64,000 bases of DNA from Gordonia sp. OPL2 (GTDB taxonomy: Bacteria > Actinomycetota > Actinomycetes > Mycobacteriales > Mycobacteriaceae), in the NCBI RefSeq assembly GCF_003797825.1, contig NZ_RKME01000004.1, forward strand, positions 124,001 through 188,000, in the 5' to 3' direction. Numbering within the stretch: position 1 is the stretch's first letter; the number at the start of each line of letters is the position of its first letter. Made by a program: the position numbers and the translations under genes. This document shows positions 25,231 to 34,849 of this stretch, in pieces. The notes beneath the pieces were generated by a model. It worked only from the letters and a program-made list of their open reading frames with translations. It had not been told where the DNA came from and ran no database searches.

Positions 25231-26784
25231 TCACGTCCGATTCAGCACGAGTCGTGCCGCGTTTCTGCCGGGGATGCCGCTGACACCGCCACCGCGTCGT
25301 GCCCCGGCACCACAGAGCAGCAGGCGAGGATGACGGGTCTCGACGCCCCAGGTGCCGACCTGGTCGTCGGACTCGGCCCACGGCCACTGCAGGCTGCGGT
25401 GGAAGATGTTGCCGCCCGGGAGGCCGACCGTCTCCTCGAGATCCTGCGGGGTCTTCACCTCGACACACGGATTGCCCGCGACGTCGTGCGCGATGACCGA
25501 TTGGATGGGTTCGGCGAGAACCGAATTGAGCGACGCAAGGGTTGCGCCGACGGCGTGTTCGACGGCGCCGGGCTCCTCGAAGACCTCTGGGGGTGTGTGG
25601 AGCCCGAATAAGGTCAGCGTGTGTTTGCCGTCGAGTTCGGGGCCGAGAATGGATCGATCCGACAAGGTGTGGCAGTAGATCTCGCAGGGCGGGAGTTCGG
25701 GCATCTCCCCGCGGGTGGCCTGCCGCCACGCTCGCTGCAGCTGTGTTGCGGTCTCGTTGATGTGGAATGTGCCGGCGAATGCCGCGTGCGGCGAGACGGT
25801 GGGGTCCTGCAGCCGGGGCAGGCGGTCGAGGAGCAGGTTGATCTTGAGTTGCGCTCCGCGGGTGCCGTTCTCGGTCGCGATCGGTTCGTCGAGCAGCGCA
25901 TTGACGGACTGCGGCGCACACGCGGCGTACAGCATGGTCCCGGTCACCGTAGTCCCATCGGCGAATTCGACGGTACCGTCGGCCGGATCGATCCCGACGA
26001 TCTCGACGCCGGTCCGGATCTCGGCGCCCGCCGCGGCCGCCGCCTGATACAGCGCGCCGGACACCGCGCCCATCCCGCCGACCGGGACGTCCCAGTCGCC
26101 GGTGCCGCCGCCGATCACGTGATACAGGAAGCAGATGTTCTGACGCAGCGATGCATCGTCGAGATCGGCGAAGGTGCCGATCAATCCATCGGTCGCCACG
26201 ATCCCGCGCACGACGTCGTCGTCGAAGTACTGATCGAGCAGCGCGCCGAGCGGGCGCGTCGTCAGGGACTCCCACAACTCCGCTTCGCTCGAATCGGAGC
26301 CGGTGACGAGGTCGTGCATCTGAGCCGCTGACCGCAGCGGCTCGAGCATCGTCGGGAACACGCGCCGCGCGACGGTGCCGATCCGACTGTAGAACGACTG
26401 CCATGCTGTGAATACGGTGTCCGAACCGGTTGCCAGACGGAAGGATTCGGCGGTCGCGCGCTCGTCCTCGCTGTCGACCAGGATGCCGGTCGACGGATCG
26501 CGGGGAAGTGGCGTGTACGACGAGTGACGTCGTCGGACGAGTCGGATGTCGAGACCCAGATCGGTGATGATCTCGCGCGGCATCAACGACACCAGATACG
26601 AGTAGCGCGACAACCGTGCGGGCAGGCCGGGAAAGGGCATGGCGGACACGGCCGCACCGCCCACGTGATCGGCCTTCTCCACCACCAGGACGGACCGCCC
26701 GGCATCGGCGAGATAGGCGGCGGCCGTGAGGCCGTTGTGGCCCGCCCCGATGATGATGTCGTCGACGTGTGCGGCTGCCGTCAT
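25231..26784 (-). CDS. FAD-dependent oxidoreductase, phytoene-desaturase-like (PYROXD2 type)
   Basis: A 517-residue flavoprotein. The dinucleotide-binding motif GAGHNGLTAAAYLADAGRSVLVVEKADHVGG fills residues 13-43 in outline, and the C-terminal FAD segment reads LLLCGAGARRGGGVSGIPGRNAA. The middle part (YHVIGGGTGDWDVPVGGMGAVSGAL) matches the PYROXD2/CrtI-like group. The substrate is unknown; a lipid or isoprenoid desaturase is possible. It is 7 bp from the secreted lipase gene on the same strand, so the two are probably co-transcribed. Confidence 0.88.
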   Translation of the reverse strand: MTAAAHVDDIIIGAGHNGLTAAAYLADAGRSVLVVEKADHVGGAAVSAMPFPGLPARLSRYSYLVSLMPREIITDLGLDIRLVRRRHSSYTPLPRDPSTGILVDSEDERATAESFRLATGSDTVFTAWQSFYSRIGTVARRVFPTMLEPLRSAAQMHDLVTGSDSSEAELWESLTTRPLGALLDQYFDDDVVRGIVATDGLIGTFADLDDASLRQNICFLYHVIGGGTGDWDVPVGGMGAVSGALYQAAAAAGAEIRTGVEIVGIDPADGTVEFADGTTVTGTMLYAACAPQSVNALLDEPIATENGTRGAQLKINLLLDRLPRLQDPTVSPHAAFAGTFHINETATQLQRAWRQATRGEMPELPPCEIYCHTLSDRSILGPELDGKHTLTLFGLHTPPEVFEEPGAVEHAVGATLASLNSVLAEPIQSVIAHDVAGNPCVEVKTPQDLEETVGLPGGNIFHRSLQWPWAESDDQVGTWGVETRHPRLLLCGAGARRGGGVSGIPGRNAARLVLNRT

Positions 26785-26791
26785 ACGGGTG

Positions 26792-28009
26792 TCACCTCAT
26801 GATGCGTGCGAGGAAGGGGGTCGAGTCCGGCATCGAGGCGAGCACGGTGCCGGAATGATCCTTGGACGGATACACGTGCAGTTCGACCGGCTGGTTCGCG
26901 GCGCGCATCTGGGCGTAGAGCGACAACGCCGACGGCGCCGGCACGTCGGTGTCGAGCAGCCCCTGTCCGAGGAAGATCGGCCGGTCGTAGCCCGAGTACG
27001 GCGTGCCCATATAGCGGGCCAGAGCCTCGCGCGCACCCGGGATGCCCGCGAGTGGAGCGTGGAACAGCGTGCGCAGATCGCGACCCGCCATCACTGACTG
27101 CATCTCGGGATAGCAGAGGTGCCGGGCCTTCTCGACCAGGTCGCGGCCGAGCGGGGTGAGCACCGACTGCGGACGCAGGTCCGGGCGGGCGTCGATGAAG
27201 CCGGCCAGGATGTAGGCCGCGTAGGTGTTGAGCCCGGCAGGGAGCTTGACCGGCGGGAAGCTCGGCCCGGCGAGCGAGATGATCTGCTCGATGTTCGCGG
27301 GTGTGCCGGTGGCGACGACGCCGCGATAGTCCAGATCGGTACCGCGGGACAGCTCGGTCGCTCGGCGAGCGCCGTTGAGCGCGGCACCCGCTCCCTGCGA
27401 CTGCCCGACGATCGCCCACCGACGGTTCAGCGGCAGCCCCATCTGCCCCGCCGCCTTCACCGAGTCCACGATCGAGTGTGCCTCCGACTCGCCGTTGAGG
27501 TAGCTCATCAACCCGGGGGTGCCGAGACCCACGTAGTCGGTTGCGACGACGGCATACCCCTCGCGCAACCAGTGGGACAGGTAGGCGGTGTCGCGGTCAC
27601 TGCGTGGCTGGGCCGACGGGGTGCACGAGTCGCCGAGTCCGGTGGTCCCGTGGGCCCACGCGATCACCGGCCACCCACCGCGCGGGGGAGTGCCGGCCGG
27701 GACGAACACCGCGCCGGTGCTGGTGGCCGGACGTCCGTGTTGATCCGGTGTCGCATAGTGGATCCGGCGGGCCTGTGCAGCACCGGGGAGGCTCAGCGGC
27801 GCGGCGAGCGGAACCTGGGCGATGAGGGTGCCCGCCTGGGCCGGGACCGGGCCGCGGTAGTCGCGGACATCCATGCCCGACCAGACGGGCGCTGCCGTCG
27901 GCGGGGCGGTCTCGGCTCCCGCAGTCGGGGACGACACCGTCATCCCGGCCGTGGCGGCCACCGCCAGGAACATCGCCGCGACGGAACGTCGCACACCTCG
28001 AGAGCTCAT
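26792..28009 (-). CDS. Secreted lipase-family alpha/beta hydrolase
   Basis: A 405-residue hydrolase with a Sec signal (VAAMFLAVAATAG, cleavage near AGAETA at about 33). The nucleophile elbow is GQSQG with Ser204; LLDTDVPAPSA and SKDHSG carry the likely acid and base. HYATPDQHGRPATSTGAVFVP and IAWAHGTTGLGDSC are typical of the secretory lipase (LIP) family, which cleaves triacylglycerols and other esters outside the cell. It lies upstream of the FAD oxidoreductase in one transcription unit. Confidence 0.9.
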   Translation of the reverse strand: MSSRGVRRSVAAMFLAVAATAGMTVSSPTAGAETAPPTAAPVWSGMDVRDYRGPVPAQAGTLIAQVPLAAPLSLPGAAQARRIHYATPDQHGRPATSTGAVFVPAGTPPRGGWPVIAWAHGTTGLGDSCTPSAQPRSDRDTAYLSHWLREGYAVVATDYVGLGTPGLMSYLNGESEAHSIVDSVKAAGQMGLPLNRRWAIVGQSQGAGAALNGARRATELSRGTDLDYRGVVATGTPANIEQIISLAGPSFPPVKLPAGLNTYAAYILAGFIDARPDLRPQSVLTPLGRDLVEKARHLCYPEMQSVMAGRDLRTLFHAPLAGIPGAREALARYMGTPYSGYDRPIFLGQGLLDTDVPAPSALSLYAQMRAANQPVELHVYPSKDHSGTVLASMPDSTPFLARIMR

Positions 28010-28077
28010 GATGTCTCACCGTAGATCACCCGCCCGACCGGCACGCCGGGATGTCGGGTTGGACCTATCCTTGGTGA

Positions 28078-28908
28078 GTGGACATTCCGTCAGTGGAGTT
28101 GAACAACGGGTACTCGATCCCGATGGTCGGCCTCGGCACGTTCGACATGCTGGGCCGGCCGGGCGTCTCGGCCGTCGCGGGCGCATTGCGCGCGGGCTAT
28201 CGCCTGCTCGACACCGCAAGCCGTTACAGCAACGAGCGCAGTGTCGGTCTCGGACTTCGGGAGTCGGGCGTCGACCGGGACGAGGTCGTCGTGCAGACCA
28301 AGCTCGGCGGCGGCGATCAGGGATTCGACGAGGCGATCAACGCCGCAAAGGACAGTGCGCGCCGCCTGGGCGTCGACCACATCGACGTCTACCTGATCCA
28401 CTGGCCGTGCCCGAGCCTCGGACGCACCGTCGACTCGTGGAAGGCGTTGCTCACCCTGGCCGACGAGGGGTTCATCCGGACCGCGGGGGTGTCGAACTTC
28501 AAGCAGCATCATCTGCAGATGCTCTACGACGAGACCGGGCGGTGGCCTGCGCTCAACCAGATCCAGTGCTCACCGGCGCTGGCGCGTACCGGTCTGCGGG
28601 AGTTCATGGAGGAGAAGGGTATTCATGCCCAGGCCTGGCATCCGACGGGCCGCAAGGAGGGCATGCTGGGCGAGGCCGCGGTGATCAAACTCGCGCGCAA
28701 GTACGGCAAGTCGCCGACGCAGATCGCGCTGCGCTGGTCGGTGCAGCACGGTATCGGTGTGGTCCCCAAGTCGTCGCACACCGGACGCCAGCTCGAGAAT
28801 GCCGACCTGTTCGACTTCCGGTTCGACACCGACGATCTCGGTGCGCTCGCCGGCCTCGATCGCGGCGAGAAGGCGGCCCGCGACTCCGACGTCGAAGAGG
28901 AGTTCTAG
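28078..28908 (+). CDS. Aldo/keto reductase
   Basis: A 276-residue NADPH-dependent AKR. The catalytic tetrad is complete: Asp45 and Tyr50 (LLDTASRYSNE), Lys75 (QTKLGG) and His108 (LIHWP). The cofactor-binding end is VVPKSSHTGRQLENADLFDF. The length fits the AKR5 group, which reduces 2,5-diketogluconate, methylglyoxal and other carbonyls. A GTG start at 28078 is used, directly before the conserved VELNNGYSIPMVGLGT. Confidence 0.92.
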   Translation: MDIPSVELNNGYSIPMVGLGTFDMLGRPGVSAVAGALRAGYRLLDTASRYSNERSVGLGLRESGVDRDEVVVQTKLGGGDQGFDEAINAAKDSARRLGVDHIDVYLIHWPCPSLGRTVDSWKALLTLADEGFIRTAGVSNFKQHHLQMLYDETGRWPALNQIQCSPALARTGLREFMEEKGIHAQAWHPTGRKEGMLGEAAVIKLARKYGKSPTQIALRWSVQHGIGVVPKSSHTGRQLENADLFDFRFDTDDLGALAGLDRGEKAARDSDVEEEF

Positions 28909-28996
28909 ACCTCAACCGGGCGACGGGGGATCCGCCGAACCGCCTGCCGTCGCAGCGCTCCGGTCGTAAGGTCGGGCCCATGAGGGTTGGCCCTAC

Positions 28997-31006
28997 ATGA
29001 CTGCGGCCGCATCGGACGCGCCGTCGGAGGAACTCGATCAGCGTCGGGTCCTGTCCATCTTCGGCGGGCTCATGCTGGCGATGCTGCTCGCGGCCCTCGA
29101 CCAGACCATCGTGTCGACCGCGCTGCCGACGATCGTCAACGACCTCGGTGGCGCCGAACATCTCACCTGGGTCGTCACCGCCTACATGCTGGCGACCACC
29201 GCCACCACACCGTTGTGGGGCAAGCTCGGCGATCTCTACGGCCGGCGGTACCTGTTCATCGCGTGCGTGGTGATCTTCCTGATCGGGTCGGCACTCTGCG
29301 GCACGGCGTCGTCGATGACCCAGCTCATCGCCTACCGCGCATTGCAGGGCGTCGGAGCCGGTGGCCTCATGGTGTTGGCGCAGGCCATCATCGGCGACGT
29401 CGTACCGCCCCGCGAACGTGGCCGCTACCAGGGTGTGTTCGGTGCCGTGTTCGGCTTCGCGAGTGTCGTCGGCCCGCTGCTGGGCGGGTTCTTCGTCGAC
29501 AACCTCAGCTGGCGGTGGGTGTTCTACATCAACCTGCCCATCGGCGTCGTTGCGCTCATCGCCGTGATCCTGGTGCTGCCGTCGACCACGGCGACGGTCA
29601 AACCGTCGATCGACTACCTCGGCATCCTGTTGCTCGCCGGCGCGGCCACCGGGATCGTGCTCGTCACGAGTTTCGGATCACTGTGGGGCTGGACCTCCCC
29701 ACGCGTGTTGGGACTCGCCGTACTCTCCGTCGTCGCGGTGGTCGCCTTCGTCTTCGTCGAACTCCGCGCTCCTGAGCCGGTTCTGCCGATCCGGCTGCTC
29801 ACCAACCGGGTGTTCGTCATCTCCGCGTCCGTCGGATTCGTCGTCGGCTTCGCCATGTTCGGGGCCATCACGTTCCTGCCGCTGTTCCTGCAATCGGTGC
29901 AGGGTGCCACGGCCACCTCGTCCGGGCTGCGGATGATCCCGATGATGGTCGGCCTGCTGATCACCTCGATCGGCAGTGGCCAGATCATCAGCCGGACGGG
30001 CCGGTACAAGATCTTCCCGATCATCGGTTGCGGCATCTTCACGGTCGCGCTGTATCTGTTGTCGACGATGGACCGCACGACGTCGGAGGTCCTGACCAGC
30101 GTCTACCTGTTCATCCTCGGCGTCGGGCTCGGCATGGTGATGCAGGTGCTGGTCCTCGCCGTGCAGAACGCCGTCGAATACCGCGACCTCGGCACCGGGA
30201 CCAGCGGCGCGACCTTCTTCCGCACCATCGGGTCGTCGGTCGGCGTCGCCGCCTTCGGCGCGGTCTTCAACACCCGACTCGACTCCCTGCTCACCAGCGA
30301 GCCGCCGCCGGGTGCGGTCGGCCGGTGCTCGGCGGAGGTGCTGGAGGCCTCGACGCTCTCGCTGCCGTCCTGCCCACCGGACGTCCAGGACTGGTTCCTC
30401 GACGGATTCACCGATGCGTTCCACGTCGTCTTCCTGGTCGCCGTGCCGATCGGCGCCATCGCGTTCGCACTGTCGTGGCTGCTGCCGGAGGTGTCGCTGC
30501 GGACCGTCACCAAGACCCCGGACCCGGGCGAGACGTTCGGCATGCCGTCGGCGCGCACCTCGCTCGAGGAACTGCGGCTCAAGGTGTGGCAGACCCTCGC
30601 CCGTGATGACCGGCTGCGAGCTTGGGAACTCGTCGTCGAGACGGCCCAGAGTTCGCTGACGCGCGGCGAGGCGTGGATGGTCAGCAGGGTGTCGGAGGAG
30701 GGGACCCGCGAGATCTCCGCGATGGTCGAGGCGTCGCAGTCACCGCACGAGGTCGTCGAGCGGACCGCGTGGTCGCTGGCCGCGCGTGGCATGGTCACGA
30801 TCGACCACGGGTTGGTGGCGATCACACCGGAGGGTGACGCCGAGGCGCAGCGATTGCTCGAGGCGCAGCGTCGGCGGCTGCGTGACTTCATCGCCGACTA
30901 TCCGGGCAGCGACGAGGCCGACGTCGACGACATGCTCGACGAGATCGCGCGCCGCCTGCACGACGAAGCGCCCCCGCCGGGGCTGGTCGCGACCGGGAAC
31001 GGTTGA
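28997..31006 (+). CDS. DHA2-family exporter with C-terminal winged-helix-like domain
   Basis: A 669-residue protein. Residues 1 to about 510 are a 14-helix EmrB/QacA-type drug:H+ antiporter ([19 protein letters not shown] in helix 1, [13 protein letters not shown] in the 2-3 loop, [20 protein letters not shown], and motif [17 protein letters not shown]). About 150 further cytosolic residues follow, with an arrangement like a MarR/PadR winged helix ([57 protein letters not shown]). The extra domain is not usual for QacA. It might sense drug or close the pump. The neighbouring genes do not indicate a substrate. Confidence 0.9.
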   Translation: MTAAASDAPSEELDQRRVLSIFGGLMLAMLLAALDQTIVSTALPTIVNDLGGAEHLTWVVTAYMLATTATTPLWGKLGDLYGRRYLFIACVVIFLIGSALCGTASSMTQLIAYRALQGVGAGGLMVLAQAIIGDVVPPRERGRYQGVFGAVFGFASVVGPLLGGFFVDNLSWRWVFYINLPIGVVALIAVILVLPSTTATVKPSIDYLGILLLAGAATGIVLVTSFGSLWGWTSPRVLGLAVLSVVAVVAFVFVELRAPEPVLPIRLLTNRVFVISASVGFVVGFAMFGAITFLPLFLQSVQGATATSSGLRMIPMMVGLLITSIGSGQIISRTGRYKIFPIIGCGIFTVALYLLSTMDRTTSEVLTSVYLFILGVGLGMVMQVLVLAVQNAVEYRDLGTGTSGATFFRTIGSSVGVAAFGAVFNTRLDSLLTSEPPPGAVGRCSAEVLEASTLSLPSCPPDVQDWFLDGFTDAFHVVFLVAVPIGAIAFALSWLLPEVSLRTVTKTPDPGETFGMPSARTSLEELRLKVWQTLARDDRLRAWELVVETAQSSLTRGEAWMVSRVSEEGTREISAMVEASQSPHEVVERTAWSLAARGMVTIDHGLVAITPEGDAEAQRLLEAQRRRLRDFIADYPGSDEADVDDMLDEIARRLHDEAPPPGLVATGNG

Positions 31007-31020
31007 TCTGGCGGTTCCGT

Positions 31021-31090
31021 GGTCTCGATACGCGGCGACCCCTGGTGCCTGAGGAGCCTCGCGAGGTACGAGCGATGCGTCACGAAGGCC
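31021..31090. repeat. Composite palindromic repeat (type B start plus type A half)
   Basis: GGTCTCGATACG at 31021-31032 matches the type B element at 6759, and from 31050 the sequence follows the right half of type A (CCTGAGGAG, GCGAGGTACGAGCG, GCGTCACGAAGG). It lies between convergent genes. The mixed structure suggests one element landed in or recombined with another. Confidence 0.6.
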
Positions 31091-31114
31091 GACGCCGACG
31101 ACTCACGAATCCGG

Positions 31115-31783
31115 TCAGGCCCAGACGTCGGCGGGCATGCGGTCGAGGATGTCGCACATCATGTCGAGATGCGGCATCAGTCGGTCGAGTTCGAGCCGGC
31201 GATCCTCGAACGACACCATGTACGTGCCCTCGAAGCGCCAGTCGAAGTCGCGGACCCCGAGGTGGCGGTCGGCGACCTCGGGAGTCAACACCCGACGGGC
31301 AAAGGCCTCATCCGAGGACTTCACCAGGAAATCGGCGTCGAAGTCGGGGCGGTCCAGCCGGATTCGCTGGAATCCGAGCGCAGAGGCGACCCGCCCGCCG
31401 AGCAGCCCCTCGGGCCGCACCTCGAGATCCGGCATGGCGCAGGGCAACCCCACGACCCACATCATGTGGTGATGGTGGCGAGTGGTCTCGCGGTCGTCGT
31501 CCCGGTCTTTCTCGGTGTACTCGTACTCGAACACCCAGACGTTGCGGTCACGATGTCGGCCCGCCATCAGGTCGTGCACACGCCCCTGTCCCCACGCCCG
31601 AAACGGCGGGCCCTGGAACTGGTCGGCGAAGGACTGTTGGTCGCCGAGATACTCCCACCCGCGGTCGGCGGCGAACGCCATGCGCTCCCTGCGTCGTCGT
31701 ACGGCCAGATACAGCCGCAGCGACCAGCTCCCGATGACGATCACCGCGATGATCACGGCGATGACGATGACACTGCTCGGCAC
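31115..31783 (-). CDS. Membrane-anchored protein of unknown function
   Basis: A 222-residue protein with one N-terminal helix (VIVIAVIIAVIVIGSWSLRLYL, about residues 5-26) followed by a basic stretch and a soluble domain. The soluble part has DRGWEYLGDQ, WVFEYEYTEKD, a histidine run (RHHHHMMW), then GLPCAMPDLEVRPEG and the C-terminal FEDRRLELDRLMPHLDMMCDIL. It resembles DUF3137-type or similar actinobacterial proteins; I cannot assign a function. Convergent with the DHA2 exporter, divergent from gtrA. Confidence 0.75.
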   Translation of the reverse strand: MPSSVIVIAVIIAVIVIGSWSLRLYLAVRRRRERMAFAADRGWEYLGDQQSFADQFQGPPFRAWGQGRVHDLMAGRHRDRNVWVFEYEYTEKDRDDDRETTRHHHHMMWVVGLPCAMPDLEVRPEGLLGGRVASALGFQRIRLDRPDFDADFLVKSSDEAFARRVLTPEVADRHLGVRDFDWRFEGTYMVSFEDRRLELDRLMPHLDMMCDILDRMPADVWA

Positions 31784-31911
31784 GCTCGTTTCCCCCCGTC
31801 TGGCGACCGACTGCGTGGCCCCCGATGGTCACAGATCGCCCACCACAGTAGGGGTGGGTCTGTTTTCACCGCCATCGGCCATCCGATCGACGGCTGGACT
31901 AGGGTTGTGGC

Positions 31912-32415
31912 GTGTCTCGACCCGAATCCGGCTCTGACGAGCATCGACAGCGCCACGAGGACTACACCACCCGCCACGCGCCGACTCCGTTGGAACTGCC
32001 ACTCAACGACGGTGAGGCCTCGACGAACGTCGACCTCAAGACGCAGATCATCCGATTCGCCATCACGGGTGCCGGGTCCGGGGTCCTCGATTTCGGTCTC
32101 ACGTTGCTGCTGCAGTACGTCGTCGGCACGCCGTTCTGGATCGCCAAGTCCTTCGGTTTCATCCTCGGTACGACGACCGCCTACCTGCTGAACCGCCGCT
32201 GGACCTTCGAAGCCGAGCCGAGCGCGCTGCGATTCGTCGCGGTCGCCGCGCTGTACGGTGTCACGTTCTTCGTGAATGTCGGGCTTTACACCTGGTTGTC
32301 GCACATGTGGCCGGTGACGATCCTCTACAGCTTCATCGCCTACGTCATCGCGCAGGGAACGGCCACGGTGATCAACTTCGTGGTCCAACGTCTGGTCATC
32401 TTCCGGATACGGTGA
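31912..32415 (+). CDS. GtrA-family membrane protein (Rv3789-like)
   Basis: A 167-residue protein with a polar N-terminus of about 40 residues and four hydrophobic helices (FAITGAGSGVLDFGLTLLL, WIAKSFGFILGTTTAYLLNRRWTF, FVAVAALYGVTFFVNVGLY, YVIAQGTATVINFVVQRLVIF). The NRRWTF and VQRLVIF ends are GtrA signatures. The mycobacterial member Rv3789 lies beside dprE1 and has been proposed as a decaprenyl-phosphoryl-arabinose flippase or as a partner of AftA. Here it is about 20 kb from dprE1, in tandem with an FAD oxidoreductase. The start is a GTG at 31912. Confidence 0.88.
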   Translation: MSRPESGSDEHRQRHEDYTTRHAPTPLELPLNDGEASTNVDLKTQIIRFAITGAGSGVLDFGLTLLLQYVVGTPFWIAKSFGFILGTTTAYLLNRRWTFEAEPSALRFVAVAALYGVTFFVNVGLYTWLSHMWPVTILYSFIAYVIAQGTATVINFVVQRLVIFRIR

Positions 32416-32419
32416 CCCG

Positions 32420-33835
32420 ATGACCACCGCGGTCGTCGTCGGCAGCGGACCGAACGGTCTCACCGCGGCCCTCACCTTGGCCCGCGAGGGGATCGCGGTC
32501 CGTGTGATCGAGGCGGCTGACGAGATCGGCGGCGGCACGCGATCCTCGGAGTTGCTTCGCCCCGGCATCGTGCACGACCACTGTTCGGCCTTCCACCCGC
32601 TGGGCGCGGGGTCACCGGCATTCCGTGCACTCGGCCTGGAACACCACGGGCTGCGCTGGCGGTATCCCGACATCGACTGCGCGCATCCGCTCGACGGCGG
32701 GCGGGCCGCACTGCTGTACCGCTCGGTCTCCGACACCGCGGCCGGGCTCGATGCCGACGAATCCGTGTGGCGCGACATGATCGGCGGTGTCGCAGCCGAT
32801 TTCGACGACCTGTCGACCGACATACTCGGTCCGCTGATCCGAATGCCCGCGCACCCGGTGCGTCTGGCGGAGTTCGGACATCGGGCGCTCTACCCCGCAT
32901 CCGCGTTGGCCCGCGTCTTCCGATCCGACGAGGCCCGCGCGCTGTTCGGCGGTGTCGCCGCGCACGCGTTCACCCGACTCGACCGGCCCGGTTCGGCGGC
33001 AGCCGGCCTGATGCTGCTCGCGGCGGGGCATCGTCACGGATGGCCGGTCGCCGAGGGCGGGTCGTCGGCGATCGCGACGGCGTTGGCCTCGGCGTTGATC
33101 GATGCCGGCGGGACGATCACCGTCGGGCAGGCGATCGCACGTGTCGACGAGCTCGACTCCGCCGACCTCGTCCTGCTCGACGTCATGCCCGGGGCGGCCG
33201 CACGCATTCTCGGTGATCGGCTGTCGCGGCGGATGTTCCGCCGGTACAGCACCTTCCGTCATGGACCCGCCGCATTCAAGGTGGACTATCTGATCGACGG
33301 CGAGGTCGGCTGGATCGCCGAGGGCTGTCGACGCGCCGGGACCGTGCATCTCGGTGGCGACGTGAGCGAGATCGTCGCCGCGGAAGGAGAAGTCGCGTCC
33401 GGCCGGATGCCGGAGCGTCCGTTCACCCTGGTCGGGCAGCAATGGCTCGCCGATCCGTCCCGCGCGTCTGGGACGCTGAAGCCGCTGTGGGCGTATGCGC
33501 ATGTGCCGCAGGGCTACACGGGCGACGCAACGGAGGTGATCACCGCCCAGATCGAGCGGTTCGCACCCGGTTTTCGCGACCGGATCGTCGACTCGGTGAG
33601 CGCCGGTCCGGCCCGGCTGCAGGAGCGCAACACCAACTACGTCGGAGGCGACATCGGCGGCGGCAGGAACGATCTGATCCATCTGCTGGCACGTCCGCGC
33701 CTGTCCCCGAATCCATACGCGACGGGTGTGCCGGGCGTGTTCCTGTGCTCGTCGGCGACACCGCCCGGCGGAGGAGTCCACGGCATGTGCGGTCATCACG
33801 CCGCGCACGCCGCGCTCCGGTTCCTCGAACGGTGA
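32420..33835 (+). CDS. FAD-dependent oxidoreductase, phytoene-desaturase-like
   Basis: A 471-residue flavoprotein, a distant paralogue of the one at 25231-26784. N-terminal FAD motif GSGPNGLTAALTLAREGIAVRVIEAADEIGGGTRS (8-42 in outline) and C-terminal GVFLCSSATPPGGGVHGMCGHHAA. Mid-region AAGHRHGWPVAEGGSSAIATAL fits the CrtI/PYROXD2 group. It begins five bases after the gtrA stop, so the two form an operon. The substrate is not known. Confidence 0.88.
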   Translation: MTTAVVVGSGPNGLTAALTLAREGIAVRVIEAADEIGGGTRSSELLRPGIVHDHCSAFHPLGAGSPAFRALGLEHHGLRWRYPDIDCAHPLDGGRAALLYRSVSDTAAGLDADESVWRDMIGGVAADFDDLSTDILGPLIRMPAHPVRLAEFGHRALYPASALARVFRSDEARALFGGVAAHAFTRLDRPGSAAAGLMLLAAGHRHGWPVAEGGSSAIATALASALIDAGGTITVGQAIARVDELDSADLVLLDVMPGAAARILGDRLSRRMFRRYSTFRHGPAAFKVDYLIDGEVGWIAEGCRRAGTVHLGGDVSEIVAAEGEVASGRMPERPFTLVGQQWLADPSRASGTLKPLWAYAHVPQGYTGDATEVITAQIERFAPGFRDRIVDSVSAGPARLQERNTNYVGGDIGGGRNDLIHLLARPRLSPNPYATGVPGVFLCSSATPPGGGVHGMCGHHAAHAALRFLER

Positions 33836-33838
33836 CCC

Positions 33839-34717
33839 TCAGCCGTTCACCTTGGCGATGATGTTCTCCGCGTACCAGTTCAGATGTTCGATCTTCTTCT
33901 CCAGGGGCTCGGTGTCCGGACCCTTGATATAGGGGAGTCGGAAGCCGACGATCACGTCGGTGATGCCCTTGTCCTCCAGCCGCTTACAGCCGTCGACAGT
34001 GTAGGCGTCGGTTGAGATCACGTGGATCTCGAACGGATCGTTGGTCTTTCCCTCCGCCTTGCGGATGTCGGCGATCTTGTCGAGCAGTTCGTCGAGTTCC
34101 TCGGCGGGGCCGCCACCGTGCATCCAGCCGTCGCCTCGGATCACGGCCCGTCGCAGAGCGAGGTCCGCGTGGCCGCCGACCAGCAGCGGAATCGGCTCGG
34201 TCGGAGCGGGCGTCATCTTGATCCTCGGGATGTCGTAGAACTCCCCGTGGAACTCGAAGTACTCGCCGGTGGTGAGGCCACGGATGATGTCCATGCACTC
34301 GTCCATGCGCTTGCCGCGCCGCTTGAAGTCGACGCCCATGAAGTCGTAGTCCTCGGGCCACGGGCTGGTGCCGACACCGAGTGCGAATCGGTTGTTCGTC
34401 AGGAAGGCGACCGAACTCGCCTGCTTCGCGACCAGGGCCGGCGGGCGCACCGGCAGCTTCACGACGAACGGGGTGAACCGGATCGTCTCGGTCACCGCGC
34501 CCAGCGCAGCGGCCTGGATGAAGGTCTCGATGAACGCCTTGTCGTCGAGGAACTCGCGGTTGCCGTCGGGCGTGTACGGGTAGGTCGCGTCCGACTCCGC
34601 GGGATACGCGAGTGAATCGGGGATGGTGAAACCGGAGTATCCGGCCTGCTCCGCGGCCTGCGCGAGCGGCGGATAGAAGGTCGGGTCGGTCATGGCCTCG
34701 GCGAAGGTGAAGCGCAT
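33839..34717 (-). CDS. LLM-class F420-dependent oxidoreductase
   Basis: A 292-residue luciferase-like TIM barrel. Family blocks include AAEQAGYSGFTIPDSL, FALGVGTSPWPEDYDFMGVDFKRRGKRMDECMDIIRGL (in outline about 113-150), and PIPLLVGGHADLALRRAVIRGDGWM. Proteins of this class use coenzyme F420 in Mycobacteriales. A perfect KstR-type site lies 38 bp upstream of the ATG, so it may belong to the sterol-degradation regulon; its own reaction is unknown. It is divergent from the PNPOx-like gene. Confidence 0.9.
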   Translation of the reverse strand: MRFTFAEAMTDPTFYPPLAQAAEQAGYSGFTIPDSLAYPAESDATYPYTPDGNREFLDDKAFIETFIQAAALGAVTETIRFTPFVVKLPVRPPALVAKQASSVAFLTNNRFALGVGTSPWPEDYDFMGVDFKRRGKRMDECMDIIRGLTTGEYFEFHGEFYDIPRIKMTPAPTEPIPLLVGGHADLALRRAVIRGDGWMHGGGPAEELDELLDKIADIRKAEGKTNDPFEIHVISTDAYTVDGCKRLEDKGITDVIVGFRLPYIKGPDTEPLEKKIEHLNWYAENIIAKVNG

Positions 34718-34755
34718 CGTGCTCCTCGTGACGTGTGACGGTCTTCACCCCAGAG

Positions 34756-34769
34756 TAGAACACGTTCTA
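34756..34769. promoter_or_regulatory. KstR-like operator TAGAACACGTTCTA
   Basis: A perfect 6-2-6 palindrome matching the published KstR consensus TNNAACNNGTTNNA, located 39-52 bp upstream of the LLM oxidoreductase ATG and 80 bp before the divergent PNPOx-like gene. KstR represses cholesterol and lipid catabolism genes in Mycobacteriales. Confidence 0.75.
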
Positions 34770-34849
34770 GTTCTTTTGCGGTAGCGGTTCTCGGATGCTC
34801 CCGGACGGCGGGTCGGAATTGTCCGACTACGCGTGGCGTTCGAGCCCAC

